64,000 nucleotides of DNA, taken from contig BDSI01000040.1 of NCBI GenBank assembly GCA_003117195.1, positions 620,658 through 684,657 of the forward strand, read 5' to 3'. The position numbers and the translations under genes were made by a program. Within the stretch, counting starts at the first letter, position 1. Every line of letters begins with the position of its first letter. Source of the stretch: Eudorina sp. 2006-703-Eu-15 (taxonomy: Eukaryota; Chlorophyta; Chlorophyceae; Chlamydomonadales; Volvocaceae). A model generated the notes under the pieces. The model was not told the DNA's origin and ran no database searches. It saw only the letters and a list, made by a program, of their open reading frames with translations. Of this stretch, positions 47,201 through 57,379 are shown in pieces.

Positions 47201-48600
47201 AGGAATCTGCAGAGGACATTGGGTACCACCCGGGCAGGTACTGTTCTCATTCCCATCGTACGAACAGCGTACGAAGCAGGTGGATCCAGCAGTCACCGTC
47301 AGACCACCGAAACCAACCTCACTTCCCAGCTCTCACCGGGCAGCCCTCATCACAGAGATGCGACCCCCATCCGGTCAAAACTCCTGGATAGACGTACCAA
47401 CAAAAGGCCGTGGAAACCCCACCTACAGAATAGCTACTTCATGTGATGACCGGGACTTACATGGCGGTAGACGCTGTCTTGTCCACAGATACACAGTGCA
47501 AAGTCGTCATAACAGTAACCTGGGAACGCACACCATGTGGCGGAAATACATGCGGTTTGGACTGCGCAGCGCCGTTAGCCATAACGGCCTGCTGCCAGAT
47601 GTGACGCTGCCGAAATATGCCTGTTTCAGATTAAGAGGCCAGCGATAAGCTTGCAATCTGCGCGCGATCTGCACCAACTGTGCGCCAGGCCTGTGCGCTA
47701 CCACTGGACTGCACTGCGATGCGGGCTGTGACAAGAACTGCGCGGCCCCACCGAACAGGATGACAAGCCAAGCCTTCTGTACCTTACCCAATCCCATGAC
47801 GAGCCGCAACGCCCAAGTACCATAGGTATCCATGCCCCTACCAACCGTAACATCTGCTGGCCAGCCAGCCAGGCGCTCGGACGTTTAGGTCATGCTTATC
47901 CGGGCCAATGTGACCCTGCGTGTAGCACAGTGCCAGACCCGTTACTCATGCTGTGCAGATCTGCGCAATTCATCCGAGGGACGCGGGAATCCAAATGCTG
48001 GCCATAACAAAACAGTAACAGCCGGGGCCAGGTACTCAATGCTCAGTGACTAAATCGAATCGCTCCAACCGCCAAGCCAATGGTCTACTTTGACGCACCA
48101 CAGTGGATTGGTTGTATTCGTGGGGGTGGCGGAAGCGGTTGGTGCAAGGTCGCTTAACCTCCTTGCCGCAATCCAGGCCTCCGCGACCTGCCGTATGGGT
48201 TGGGCAAGGACACCAAGGTGTACATGATGTCCTCATTTCATCTCCGCACAATTATGCACAATCAAACATTCATCGTGCCCTATTGCTAACCCAAGTCATG
48301 TCGGCTTCCTCATTTTATGCGGGCATGCACATGACGCGCAACTGCCATCAGCGGTCAGGAACCTCTACCCGCCCATCCTGCCCTCACCCGCTGGACATTC
48401 GCAGAGGCCGGAATCGTAATTGCAGTTGCCCCAACCGGAGCAATTATTGGGACACTCCTTCGAGCCGCGGGGGACAGGACGTGTTGCAACCGGCTCTTGT
48501 CGCGAAAACTGTCCGCACCAGGTGCCACGCGCTAGAGCACATTTCCGGCGGAGGTCCTGAAGTTCCTCTGCACGGCACGAATGTCGTCTGTAACAAACTT
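41205..48600 (-). CDS. EGF-repeat exostosin-like glycosyltransferase, GT47 (16 or more exons; 5' end unresolved)
   Basis: A secretory-pathway protein of the volvocine exostosin-like family. Exons, high to low: 48388-~48600, 47123-47240, 46795-46893, 46195-46292, 45643-45707, 45274-45344, 45011-45066, 44711-44821, 44312-44421, 43824-43933, 43374-43490, 42908-43009, 42496-42656, 42102-42220, 41656-41884, 41205-41418. All junctions from 47240 down are in phase. The N-terminal part has EGF-like Cys modules: CPNNCSGWGNCNYDSGLCEC and CTGHGDCHTGFCRCHPGWYG. The catalytic part has RPRPLIYVYDMPPEY (across an intron), YDPEEADFFYVPMY, GRDHIWL, GTGDTIQGSYSEHMARSKF and ARAEDAILHGCVPLVV. The acceptor sugar is unknown. 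At least one small exon between 47240 and 48388, and the true start with its signal sequence, were not found. Confidence 0.85.
43998..44051. repeat. Three tandem 18-bp units
   Basis: The unit GTTATCGGTGACCGCCAT occurs three times in a row; the last base of the third copy differs. It lies in the glycosyltransferase intron between exons 43824-43933 and 44312-44421. 18 bases keeps frame, but the location is intronic. Confidence 0.95.
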
Positions 48601-50272
48601 GATACAGGCAGAATTCGCTGTGCAACCTGAGACACGAGTACGGGAATACCAACAGTGGAAGGGAAAGCACCGTCCCGTATCCTGTACCTCTCCGATAGCT
48701 TTCAGTTCGGTTGCTACCACCTGCGAAAGAGCGGCTGCTGTGAAATGACTGGATTTACTTAAGCGACAGCTTGAGCCATCACCTTTCCCAATTCGATCTA
48801 CAAGGTAGACTTTAGGTGATATTATATGTTTTACTCTTGGTAATTGGAAGCCAAAATGTAATCGGCGACGCCCGCCCTACAAATGACAGCCACGAGCTGA
48901 AAGGACGCAAATTTGTAACGGACACAAAGTTATCACATTTTTTGGATTACCTCATGTGTACCCAGAGAGAGTGAATAACAAGCTACGGAAAACAAAAGGG
49001 TCAGCACTATTTTAGAAATCATTATAGACTCATGCTCACGAGGTAAGCCTCCTCCATGTTCCTTTTGAAAAATATTACTGCTATGTTACAGGTATCATGG
49101 ACGTTCCTTCGTGTGGGAGCAGCTGGAAGCAACCGTTTTGACGTACGGCAACGACCGGTTACTCTTATCGTACGCAAAACGGTGTGTTTTCGCACCGACG
49201 ACGGGACATACGGCATCGACTGCCCCTGACAAAAAGGCGAATGGCGTCAACCCGTCGCACAGGCAGGAAGCAAACATGAAATCATGGAACAGAGCAGAGG
49301 AGGATTCCCTTGCAGCATTACAGATTACACGGAGCCCGCAAGCCTTTTGGCATTGCTATAGAGAGCCCTTTAGCTCCATTGCCAAAACCTTGCAGGCACA
49401 AGGTACACCTACAACCGGCGGATTCGTGCAGAGGCCTTAAGAAGGCCATCGTACCTCGCGAGGCAAGGTCCGAGTGAGGAACTACGTCACACCTCGGAAC
49501 CAAGGGGCCCGTGAGGGCACTTCTCCTTGCCACTCGTAGCTGTAGACAAAACCAACATGTCCGATGCCAACAACCAACGTGACAACCACCATGACCGGGC
49601 CCAAGTCCTACAACCACCATACACCCTGCACAATGGCCTCGCTTTAGCCCCGGTTCGGAAGCAGACGCAACTGCGACGGTACGTAGTCGGAAACGCGGTG
49701 TCCAGCAGCGAACACGGCCCTTGCACATGATGGCTACCCTGTTTCACACAGCGCACAAGCACCTCACGGCGGCGGCTATGCTCGATAGCCAATCTAAATG
49801 GGTTTCTGGCCAGCCAGGACCCCAACTTGTCACGCCCTCAAATGTCAACTCATCTGCCTTGCTTCCGTGTCTCGCTGCATACATCACGCCTACTGCCCTC
49901 GCCCATCAGCACTCCCAGGAAAACAGCAAAATGGGGGCGGCCATCGATCGAAGGTCACGCTGTCTGCAGACATCGAGGAAAGGCACTCAACCATTTTTGA
50001 CCGGGCACCGGATAAAAAAGGGAAAATGATCAAGGCTGAAGGTTTCTCACCACCGCCTCACAGACTCAAAAACTGCCTCTACAGCGCGGCCTGTCGGAGA
50101 GACGATGGATGCCAGCGCAAGCCACCAAGACTGGGACGGCTGATGGCACGGGGGCGCCGGGCATGATGGAGCAAATATGACGCGCTGCGGTAACTGCACC
50201 GCTGCGCTCGTCCAATCGATGACTGCACCCAACGTATGCCGCCCTGAGGTGCCGCGAACGGCGTGCCGTGGT
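48601..50272. other. Region between glycosyltransferase 5' end and malic-enzyme-like 3' end
   Basis: It probably holds the unidentified first exon(s) and promoter of the GT47 gene. One ATG-initiated minus frame at 49095-49277 (MFASCLCDGLTPFAFLSG) could be a signal-type start but cannot be spliced with confidence. Nothing else was recognised. Confidence 0.4.
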
Positions 50273-53200
50273 CTACCTGTACCGCCTGTATTGGGGGTGG
50301 TACATGCTCTGGCGGGCCGCCTCGTACAGGTTGTGCGGCTTCGGCAAGGCCGTCGCGAAGCCGCCCTCATAGGCCTTCTGCGCCACTGCTTTGGCAACGC
50401 TCGCCGACACATCGCGGATCTGTCGCAATGGCGAAAGCCGCAGGGCGCGGGACAGCCGATAAGACGCATCGAAACGAACACAGGGTTACAAGCAGGCATG
50501 CAATGGGCATGGAGAAAAGGCCCAAACCCCCAACACCTGCACCACAACCCAAGCGTCATGTGCGGCCGGCCCTGGTTGAAGCCCCAGCCTGGCTCATCGC
50601 CGTGTTGGTCCTCACCTTGGAAAGCGCCGGGTAGATGCTGCCCCGGGCGAGCTCCTCCTCGGTAACCATGCGGCTGACTGCGTCCGCGGCGGCAATGAAC
50701 TGCTCGTCACGGAGCTTAGTGCAGCGTGAGATGAGTGCGCCCAGCGCGACACCGGGGAAGATGTAGGTCGAGGTGCACTGCGCGGGAGCCACGGTGCGGC
50801 CGCTGGACAGTGCTACCGGCTCAACCTGTCACACGGTCGCAACAATTCGGGCGCAGGCAGTCATGTTAGCGCCAGTGCGGCACGGCGGGGCACCTTTCCG
50901 TCGACACGCGGAGCAAGATGGCATTACAGCCGGCGTGCGGGGCTCGAGCCTTCGCGCACCTTCTGCTCCGTGGCCACAAGCGCCCGGCCCTCCGTGTAGC
51001 TGTACGCCTCAGCCGCAGTGCACTCGGGCATGGCCGCGCTCAGTGGGAAGACCAACGGGTGCTTGCACGTCTCGGACATGCTCTGGTGCGGAAGCGCAAG
51101 GGCAAAGCAATCAGTTCGGCGAGCTGGATGAGAAACAAATGGAATGAAGCCGACCCTAAATGATGGAGCGCAACGAAACAGATGTTGCCTCACAGGCGCG
51201 TATCATATGCGATTTCACTTGCCAATACCCGGTGGCCACCGTGTATCTAGCCGTCCGTGAACCCACGCATCAAGGCACATACGTTGTTACCGCACTGTCA
51301 TCCCAACTACCACATGTAACATGGACTCTCCCATCCCCCTCGCAAGTACGGCACGGCACTCAGCCCACCTGCAGGACCTCGGCCGTGAACGAGAAAGGCG
51401 GCGCGCCGTGAGTAGACAGACCCACCAGCACGGTCGGCTTGAGCAGCTTCACCGCACTCGCCAGGTCACGGCAATCCGGTCCTGAGTGACAATACGGCAG
51501 CTTGTACGACTCCAGGGTGGAGCTGTCACCGCGCTCGCGGGTCACCAAGCCCTGCGTTCCGAATGGCATGGGCCGACCAGGGGGAGACGCGCGGGAAGCA
51601 GCGCAGTGTTTAGTTCGGTGCTCGTGGGCTCACTAGCACCCTCTTCTTCTCCCCTCGTGCCAGGAGCACCCATCCCCGCCGCGTATGCAAACGTGAGGCT
51701 TGGCATGTGAAATATTACAGCGTTTGGAGCTCCTGTCCCAGCAAAAGGGAACTGGTTTTTGCACGGCGATCCGGCCATCCGGACAAACGCTCATCCCCCG
51801 CCCGAGCCCGAACCCACTGCCAGCGAGCTGCGCACCTGAGAGTCCACCAGCCACAGCCGCCGCCGTGCGTCGAGCACCGTCTGGCTCGTTTGCGTGGCCA
51901 CTGCCGTCGCGAAGAGCTCCGCGATGCAGGCGACCACCGCGCCCTCGCCTGCGGAAGGCAACCAGGCGGAACAGTGAGTGCGCTTTTACTATGTGGCGCA
52001 CGATAACGCACGGCGCTTCAGCGCATTCCCAGTACTGTATCTGTCGCCATAACTAGGGCCCCACCAAATCGCAGAGGCTTCCCGGCTCATGGGCTCCCTC
52101 GGCCCACGTCCTGCTTACCCACGAACACGATCCGGTGATCGCTGAGCCTGCCTCCAGTCTTGGGCAGGGCCGCCATAATGCCCGACAGCACCGCCGCCGC
52201 CACACCCGTCATGTCGTCGTTGAAGCACGGGAACTCCGTGCGGTACATGTTCAGCAGCTTGCTTGCATTGTCGTACGCCATCTCCTCGAACTTCAAACGC
52301 CATGAAAGACACGGCGCACAGCCGCGATCAGGGTTGGACACGGGGCAGGCACGGAAGCAGCGGAGATGATCAACCGCGTCCCGCAAGAGTCCCGAATCAT
52401 GAGTTACCGTGATGATTACTCGGCATGAGATAACGCTCACGGGGTGACAAGCTCATTCGCTTCCGTGAAAACTAATCGGCGGTGAATACAGGTCCAGAAC
52501 GAATTCTCCTCACACAAACAACCGGCGCTTGTGCTCCCAGAATCCAACCGGTCCCACGCCGCATCCGCCCCACCTGCACCAGCACCGTGTTCCCAAAGCG
52601 GCGCTTCACAGCCGTCAGGAACTCGTCCATGAGCTCGTAGTACGGGTCGCCCCGCACCCGGCGGTGGCGCACGCCCACATAAAACGGCGACCGCAGCAGC
52701 TCCTCGTTGTCCGTCCCCACGTCGATCATGACCGGCATCGTGATGGACGGCGGGATGCCACCGCACGCCGTGTACAGCGAGATCTTCGAGATGGGCACAC
52801 CGACAGCCTGTGCACGTGAGGAGATCGCCATGTCAGCCCGCGATGGAACACGGCGGGTGATGTGCCTGAGGCTCTGAGGCGATCGCGACGTGTTGGAGGC
52901 CTCTCCAAGCGCAGCGACGCGCCCGCAGCAGGCGCAGCAGATAAAAGTTGTAGTTCTAGAGCCGGTGTAAGGACTTGATGGTGCAAGAGACGACATGCGT
53001 GACTCCTATGGACACCTTCGCGCACACCGACCTGCACCCCAAGATCTCCCAAGTCGCCGACGCGCTCTCCGTCCGAGACCACCAGTAGTTTGACGTTGCG
53101 TTCGGGCCAGTTCTTGAGGATGCGGAACACGCGGCCACGGTCCTCTAGCGTGATAAATAGCCCACGCGGCAGGCTCTTGAACATGAGGCCGTACTTTTGG

Positions 53201-54481
53201 CAGGCCAGCCGCACCGTCGGATTGTAGACCACCGGCAGGAGCTCCTCCAGGTTCTCCACTAACACACGGTGGAAGAGCCGCTCGTTGCGCTCTTGGAGGC
53301 CCTGATCGGAGGGGACAGCACACGGGACGTACGGCCCCTTCTGGGCTACCACCTAGCCAGAGGGCACTGCGGCCCTTGCGCGCCAGGCAATCGTGCCGTT
53401 GCCGTTGCCGGATAGCCGCTTACGCATGGCTGACGCTGGCGCTCTATTAGGTAAGCACGCCCGGGTGAACTGGACAGGATATGAAAGTAACGACCGCAAC
53501 TAGTTGCATCAACTACACCGCCTGCCCCTTCCATCAACGCTGCGCCGGCCGGTACGGCAACAACCGTTTAAGGCTGAAATTGTCCGGAGCCCAGGTGGGC
53601 ATCCATATAGCCCTCATCACGCCCTCCTATAACAATTGATATCGCACCTGCAGGTACGTGCTTTTCTCCAGATCCGAGTCCTTGCTTCGGATGTTGAGCA
53701 GAGTGCGCTCCAGCTGCACCTCCTGGGAGAGGACCGCCGGTGGTAGCAGCCCCCTAAGGTACAGCCTGTCACGCTCAGCATCCGAAAAGGCTGCGGGCAT
53801 CAGGCCACAGAACATCAGGGTGCCTGTTCAATGCATTGTTATTTGAGATGAATTCTGTGTAGTGTAACCGCCTCATTTGTACAACAACCTGTGGAGTTCA
53901 CCAATGTATTATCAGGTAAACTCCACAGGCTGTTGTACAAATCGGGTTGCCGACCAAACCCAGCGCCGAGAAATCAGAAATTTGTACCAGGACTGCAGTT
54001 CGTTGCGCATCGTCTGAAGGAAACGACATGGGTCGTACATGCCCCAGCTTGACTGACACAGGTTTTTATGCGGACCCCGAGCCCTTGACCGCAATTCGCA
54101 GATCCAAACGCATGCCCGACGAAAATGCCAGCGTCGCAGCCACATACACGCATTCCCCAAGGATCACGCCAACTCAGCCGGTCAGGGTGGTGGGTACAGT
54201 TTTCCGGACGACAGTCGCACGTCGCGCTTACCTAATCCCTTATTGTACTTCGGGTGACGCATGAGATCAACGCCACTAATGACCTGCCGGACCCATGGCG
54301 TCGTCGGACGCCCAGCTTTGTCCTCCTCTTCGTGCAGCGAGCTCCCCGTTATGCAACGTCTGGCGGCTGCAGCAACGCCTCCGCATGCCGCGCTGGTAAT
54401 AACTTTAATCGTTGCACCATCGCGTATGCAAGTCAGCACGCCTGACAAGAGTTTATGTGCACTGAGGTGTTGGAGAAGCAT
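50273..54481 (-). CDS. MME: Malic-enzyme-like protein with altered active-site motifs (10 exons, about 614 aa)
   Basis: Malic enzymes oxidise and decarboxylate malate to pyruvate with NAD(P)+. Exons: 54232-54481, 53648-53790, 53032-53301, 52574-52807, 52119-52290, ~51836-51949, 51369-51551, 50960-51082, 50616-50825, 50273-50419. The start ATG at 54481 gives a ~70-residue presequence, possibly organellar. Family blocks: DLMRHPKYNKG, LRGLLPPAVLS, NERLFHRVLVENLEEL with VVYNPTVRL (Tyr kept), DGERVGDLGDLGVQ (Arg kept), LYTACGGIPPS, VGTDNEELL, FNDDMTG (metal-site Asp pair kept), IRDVSASVAKAV. Departures: the usual FEDF is FEEM, SNPT is SAAM, and GNN before YxFPG is CTS. The dinucleotide loop reads GGEGAVVA rather than GAGxAG. 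The malate site is therefore altered and activity is doubtful. It is head-to-head with IFT43. The exon 6 boundary may be off by one base. Confidence 0.87.
53874..53943. repeat. Imperfect 28-bp inverted repeat (hairpin)
   Basis: Left arm 53874-53901 and right arm 53915-53943 are reverse complements with a few mismatches (core CCTGTGGAGTT). Both outer ends carry TTTGTACAAC, a word shared with the hairpin at 16593-16647. It lies in intron 1 of the malic-enzyme-like gene. Confidence 0.75.
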
Positions 54482-54928
54482 TCTCCAAACCGAACGGCCG
54501 CAAGTGGACCGTGAATTAACAAACGTCAAGGGTTTCAACAATTACGATTGGTCTGCATCACTACGCCAACTGCTGCCAAATGAGTGCAAGTAATGCTGCC
54601 TGTTTACAAACGTTCAGCATCTCATGGCTTTCACAGCAGTTGCACATACTCTTCAGACCATTATGTGCGTCGGTTGAATGTGAAATCCCTTTATCATTGG
54701 TCTGGAGCCGGAATACACGGATACTCGCAACTTGTTGCTCGTCCAAATCGCCGTTTACGAGCCTGGTGTTTTGCCATGAATATCGAGACATAATAAAGTC
54801 TTGAAAGTGATAGTGGCTTCTCGCAGATAGTAACGGAACGATAGAACCTCTATTCTTGCCTCATGAATGTCGAGTATCCTTGACCGTGGCGTTTAAAGAA
54901 GATACTTATAATAATTAAGTAGGTTAAA
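54482..54928. promoter_or_regulatory. Divergent promoter interval, malic-enzyme-like / IFT43
   Basis: 447 bases lie between two head-to-head start codons. If the IFT43 side carries a deflagellation-responsive element it was not recognised. The call rests on geometry only. Confidence 0.45.
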
Positions 54929-56262
54929 ATGGATGATGACAGTCGCAGGGTAAGCTCCCGTGGGCATGCAGAACGCGGCAAGAACCCGTGCTCAGTTTTC
55001 AAGGTGAATCTGGACACAGGTTGCGCCCAAAGCTGGGCGCCGCGCTGCACGTAACGTGAACTCTTGGGGAGATGAGTCGACTGCACCGCCCGAGGTCCAG
55101 AAGGTTGGTCCATCGAGGGAGTGCGGGATGCCGCGGACATGGCCCTCAGCAGTTCTTGACGGGTTTGAACAATCTGTCCGCCGCCTTTCATAGGGCGGCT
55201 TCGGACTGGACGCGGGCTTCGGAGGCAGCTCTCCGACACCGCCGCCCCCGCGACAAGGAGGACTCGAGGTTGACGAATCCCCCCGGACAGGCTTGGCGTC
55301 GCCAGGCCCAACGCCGAATGACGACGAGTCTCCAGTACCGTCCAGGAGCCGCACCGGGGAAGTTGGCAGTGAGCGGCCTTCCGGACAGCGACCGCCTCCG
55401 CCGCCGGCTGGCAAGCCCGCTGCTGCAGACATCCTCGGTGAGGACAGCAAGAAGTTTGTGGGTGTGTCACGTCGCAAGCAGCAGCAGCTAGCAAGCGGCG
55501 ACGACGAAGTCAGCCGGAAAAACCTGAAGTACGAAGCTCTGACGGCGGGAGTGGACGGCATCATGGACATTCCTGAGCTGGAGGAAGAGGGCCGGGAGGA
55601 CCTCTCCAACGTGGTGGGTAGGACACTGCACAAGCACTTCCGTGTACAGCGGAAGTGGCGCAACATCCTTGAGCGGACCACTCCCGCTCGGGTAGTTCTG
55701 CGAGAGCACAAGCCTGCAGGATAACTACGGTAGTACTGCGCATCTTTCCCATTCAACTTTCGACGGACACCATGGACATGCAGCCACCACTCTTGCGTTG
55801 ATGAGGCATCGTGCGCGCCCTGTTGCAGGTTGCGGAGGCGCCCAAGGTTCGGACGAACAAGGTGCAGGGCATGGAAGAGCTGGAAGAGGACATGCACTTC
55901 AAACTGCCTGCGATGGATGACAGGGACATCGATCTGTCTCTGTTGACGGGCGTGCTGTGCTCCTCAGAGCAGGTGGGGCGCATTGGGAGGCAGAACGCAC
56001 AGGTCGTCGCGACAGCCTAGAAGACATTAGGGGTGGCTGATGGCGGTCTCTCATGCGGCAATGGATGCGCGGCGCGGTCTTCCTGTTTGCTGAATGTTCT
56101 TCGTCCCGCTGACAGGTCCAGGAGCCCGACGAGCCATGGGACCCGGATATCATCCTTACCGAGGTGGCATCGGCCATCAACGCAGAGCGGGAAAAGGCGG
56201 ACAGCACCGAAGGTCCCAACGGAGACGATGTCTCGTTGGGCAAGGAGGAAGGCCTGAAGTAA
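54929..56262 (+). CDS. IFT43: IFT43, intraflagellar transport complex A subunit (4 exons, 243 aa)
   Basis: A small IFT-A subunit that binds IFT121 and IFT139 and serves retrograde transport in cilia. Exons 54929-54949, 55194-55613, 55829-55972 and 56116-56262 are all in phase 0. The first exon is only 21 bases (MDDDSRR), joined to a Gly/Pro-rich disordered region ([19 protein letters not shown]). The conserved C-terminal half follows: [50 protein letters not shown] and a terminal [16 protein letters not shown]. These align in order with animal IFT43 (IPDLEE, AAPPSIQ, EIDLKLLTKVL, WDWDHLFTEVSSE). The length is close to the family's. It is convergent with the E2-like gene. Confidence 0.92.
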
Positions 56263-57379
56263 TGTACATATGAGGTCACATCTCAAAAGGATCCTGCTTG
56301 GTGTGCGGGGTCTCCATCTAGGCTGTGAACGGCGGTTAAGACACGGATTCAGGAGTTGGTTGTTGTTGACCTCTGAAGACTCGGCTGCGAAGGCTGCGGA
56401 CCTGTGTTCGGTCTGTTCCGCGAATTCGCTAATCCCAACGTTTTGCGGCGCCGGCGCGTCTGGTAACGGTCTTGAAACTGTCACATGTGTCAGCTTGCAC
56501 GAAAAATGTCGAGCATGCGTCCTGTCCCTCGGACGACAAGTCGGAAACAGACTTGCGTACATAAGCATGGAAATGGATACTTGTATCAAGGTTGACTGTC
56601 GTGAGCAGTTCAGGAACTTTGGGCAAGTATGCGAGAAAGCGGTGAGATTAGGATCAGCGTTAGCCGTGCATTCTGTGGGTACGCAGCGTCCCCGACTCAG
56701 CGGTTGAGAGGCTGCAAGGGCCCGGAAGTGATGTCGCATGCACCATGCACGCACCTTTCCCCGTGTTAACTGTGGTGTGCTCGGTACTGTGTGCGAAACG
56801 GGAGGGATTCTGGCAAAGCGCGTGAAATCACCACGTCCAGCAGCTAATCAGTCCGATGATGACTTGCTACTCTTCACGAATCAACAAGACCGGGCCAACA
56901 ACAGAACAAAACCCCGGGCGACGTGGAAATAGCAAGCTGCTGCGATCAAAAACACATCCGCTAAGTGTCCATGGAATCGTGGCAGGCCCTTCATTTTCCG
57001 GAGGACCGCTCCGACGGAAAGCGCCCGCAAACTTCTACCCTAGCTTCGAGAAGAAGCGGTAACAGCAACAAGCTGTCCAACCACGCTGATCGACTTCGTC
57101 CATGAACAGTGACTTTTCAGGGATGGCATGCCAACACCTAGGAGCCGTCCCGTACCCGACCCTATGTGACCAGGTCTTGCAACTTCAAGCATAGAAACGA
57201 TCGTGCTTCAGTCACTGGCTAGTATCCGAGCAACGAAAAAAGGACGCGCTTGGCAGCACCGGAGCGGATGCTGCTCCTGCTCCTGTTCGTGCTTGACACG
57301 ACCTTATTGGGTCTGCCACAGGTTACAATCCTCTGCAGTACAATGCACGAGGTTGTGGCACCACCACCGGTCAGCGTAT
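56263..57379. other. Convergent 3' region, IFT43 / E2-like gene
   Basis: Both 3' untranslated regions are expected in this 1.1 kb gap. On the minus strand a TGTAA motif (TTACA at 57323-57327) lies 53 bases past the E2-like stop and is a candidate poly(A) signal. No exon was seen. Confidence 0.5.
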
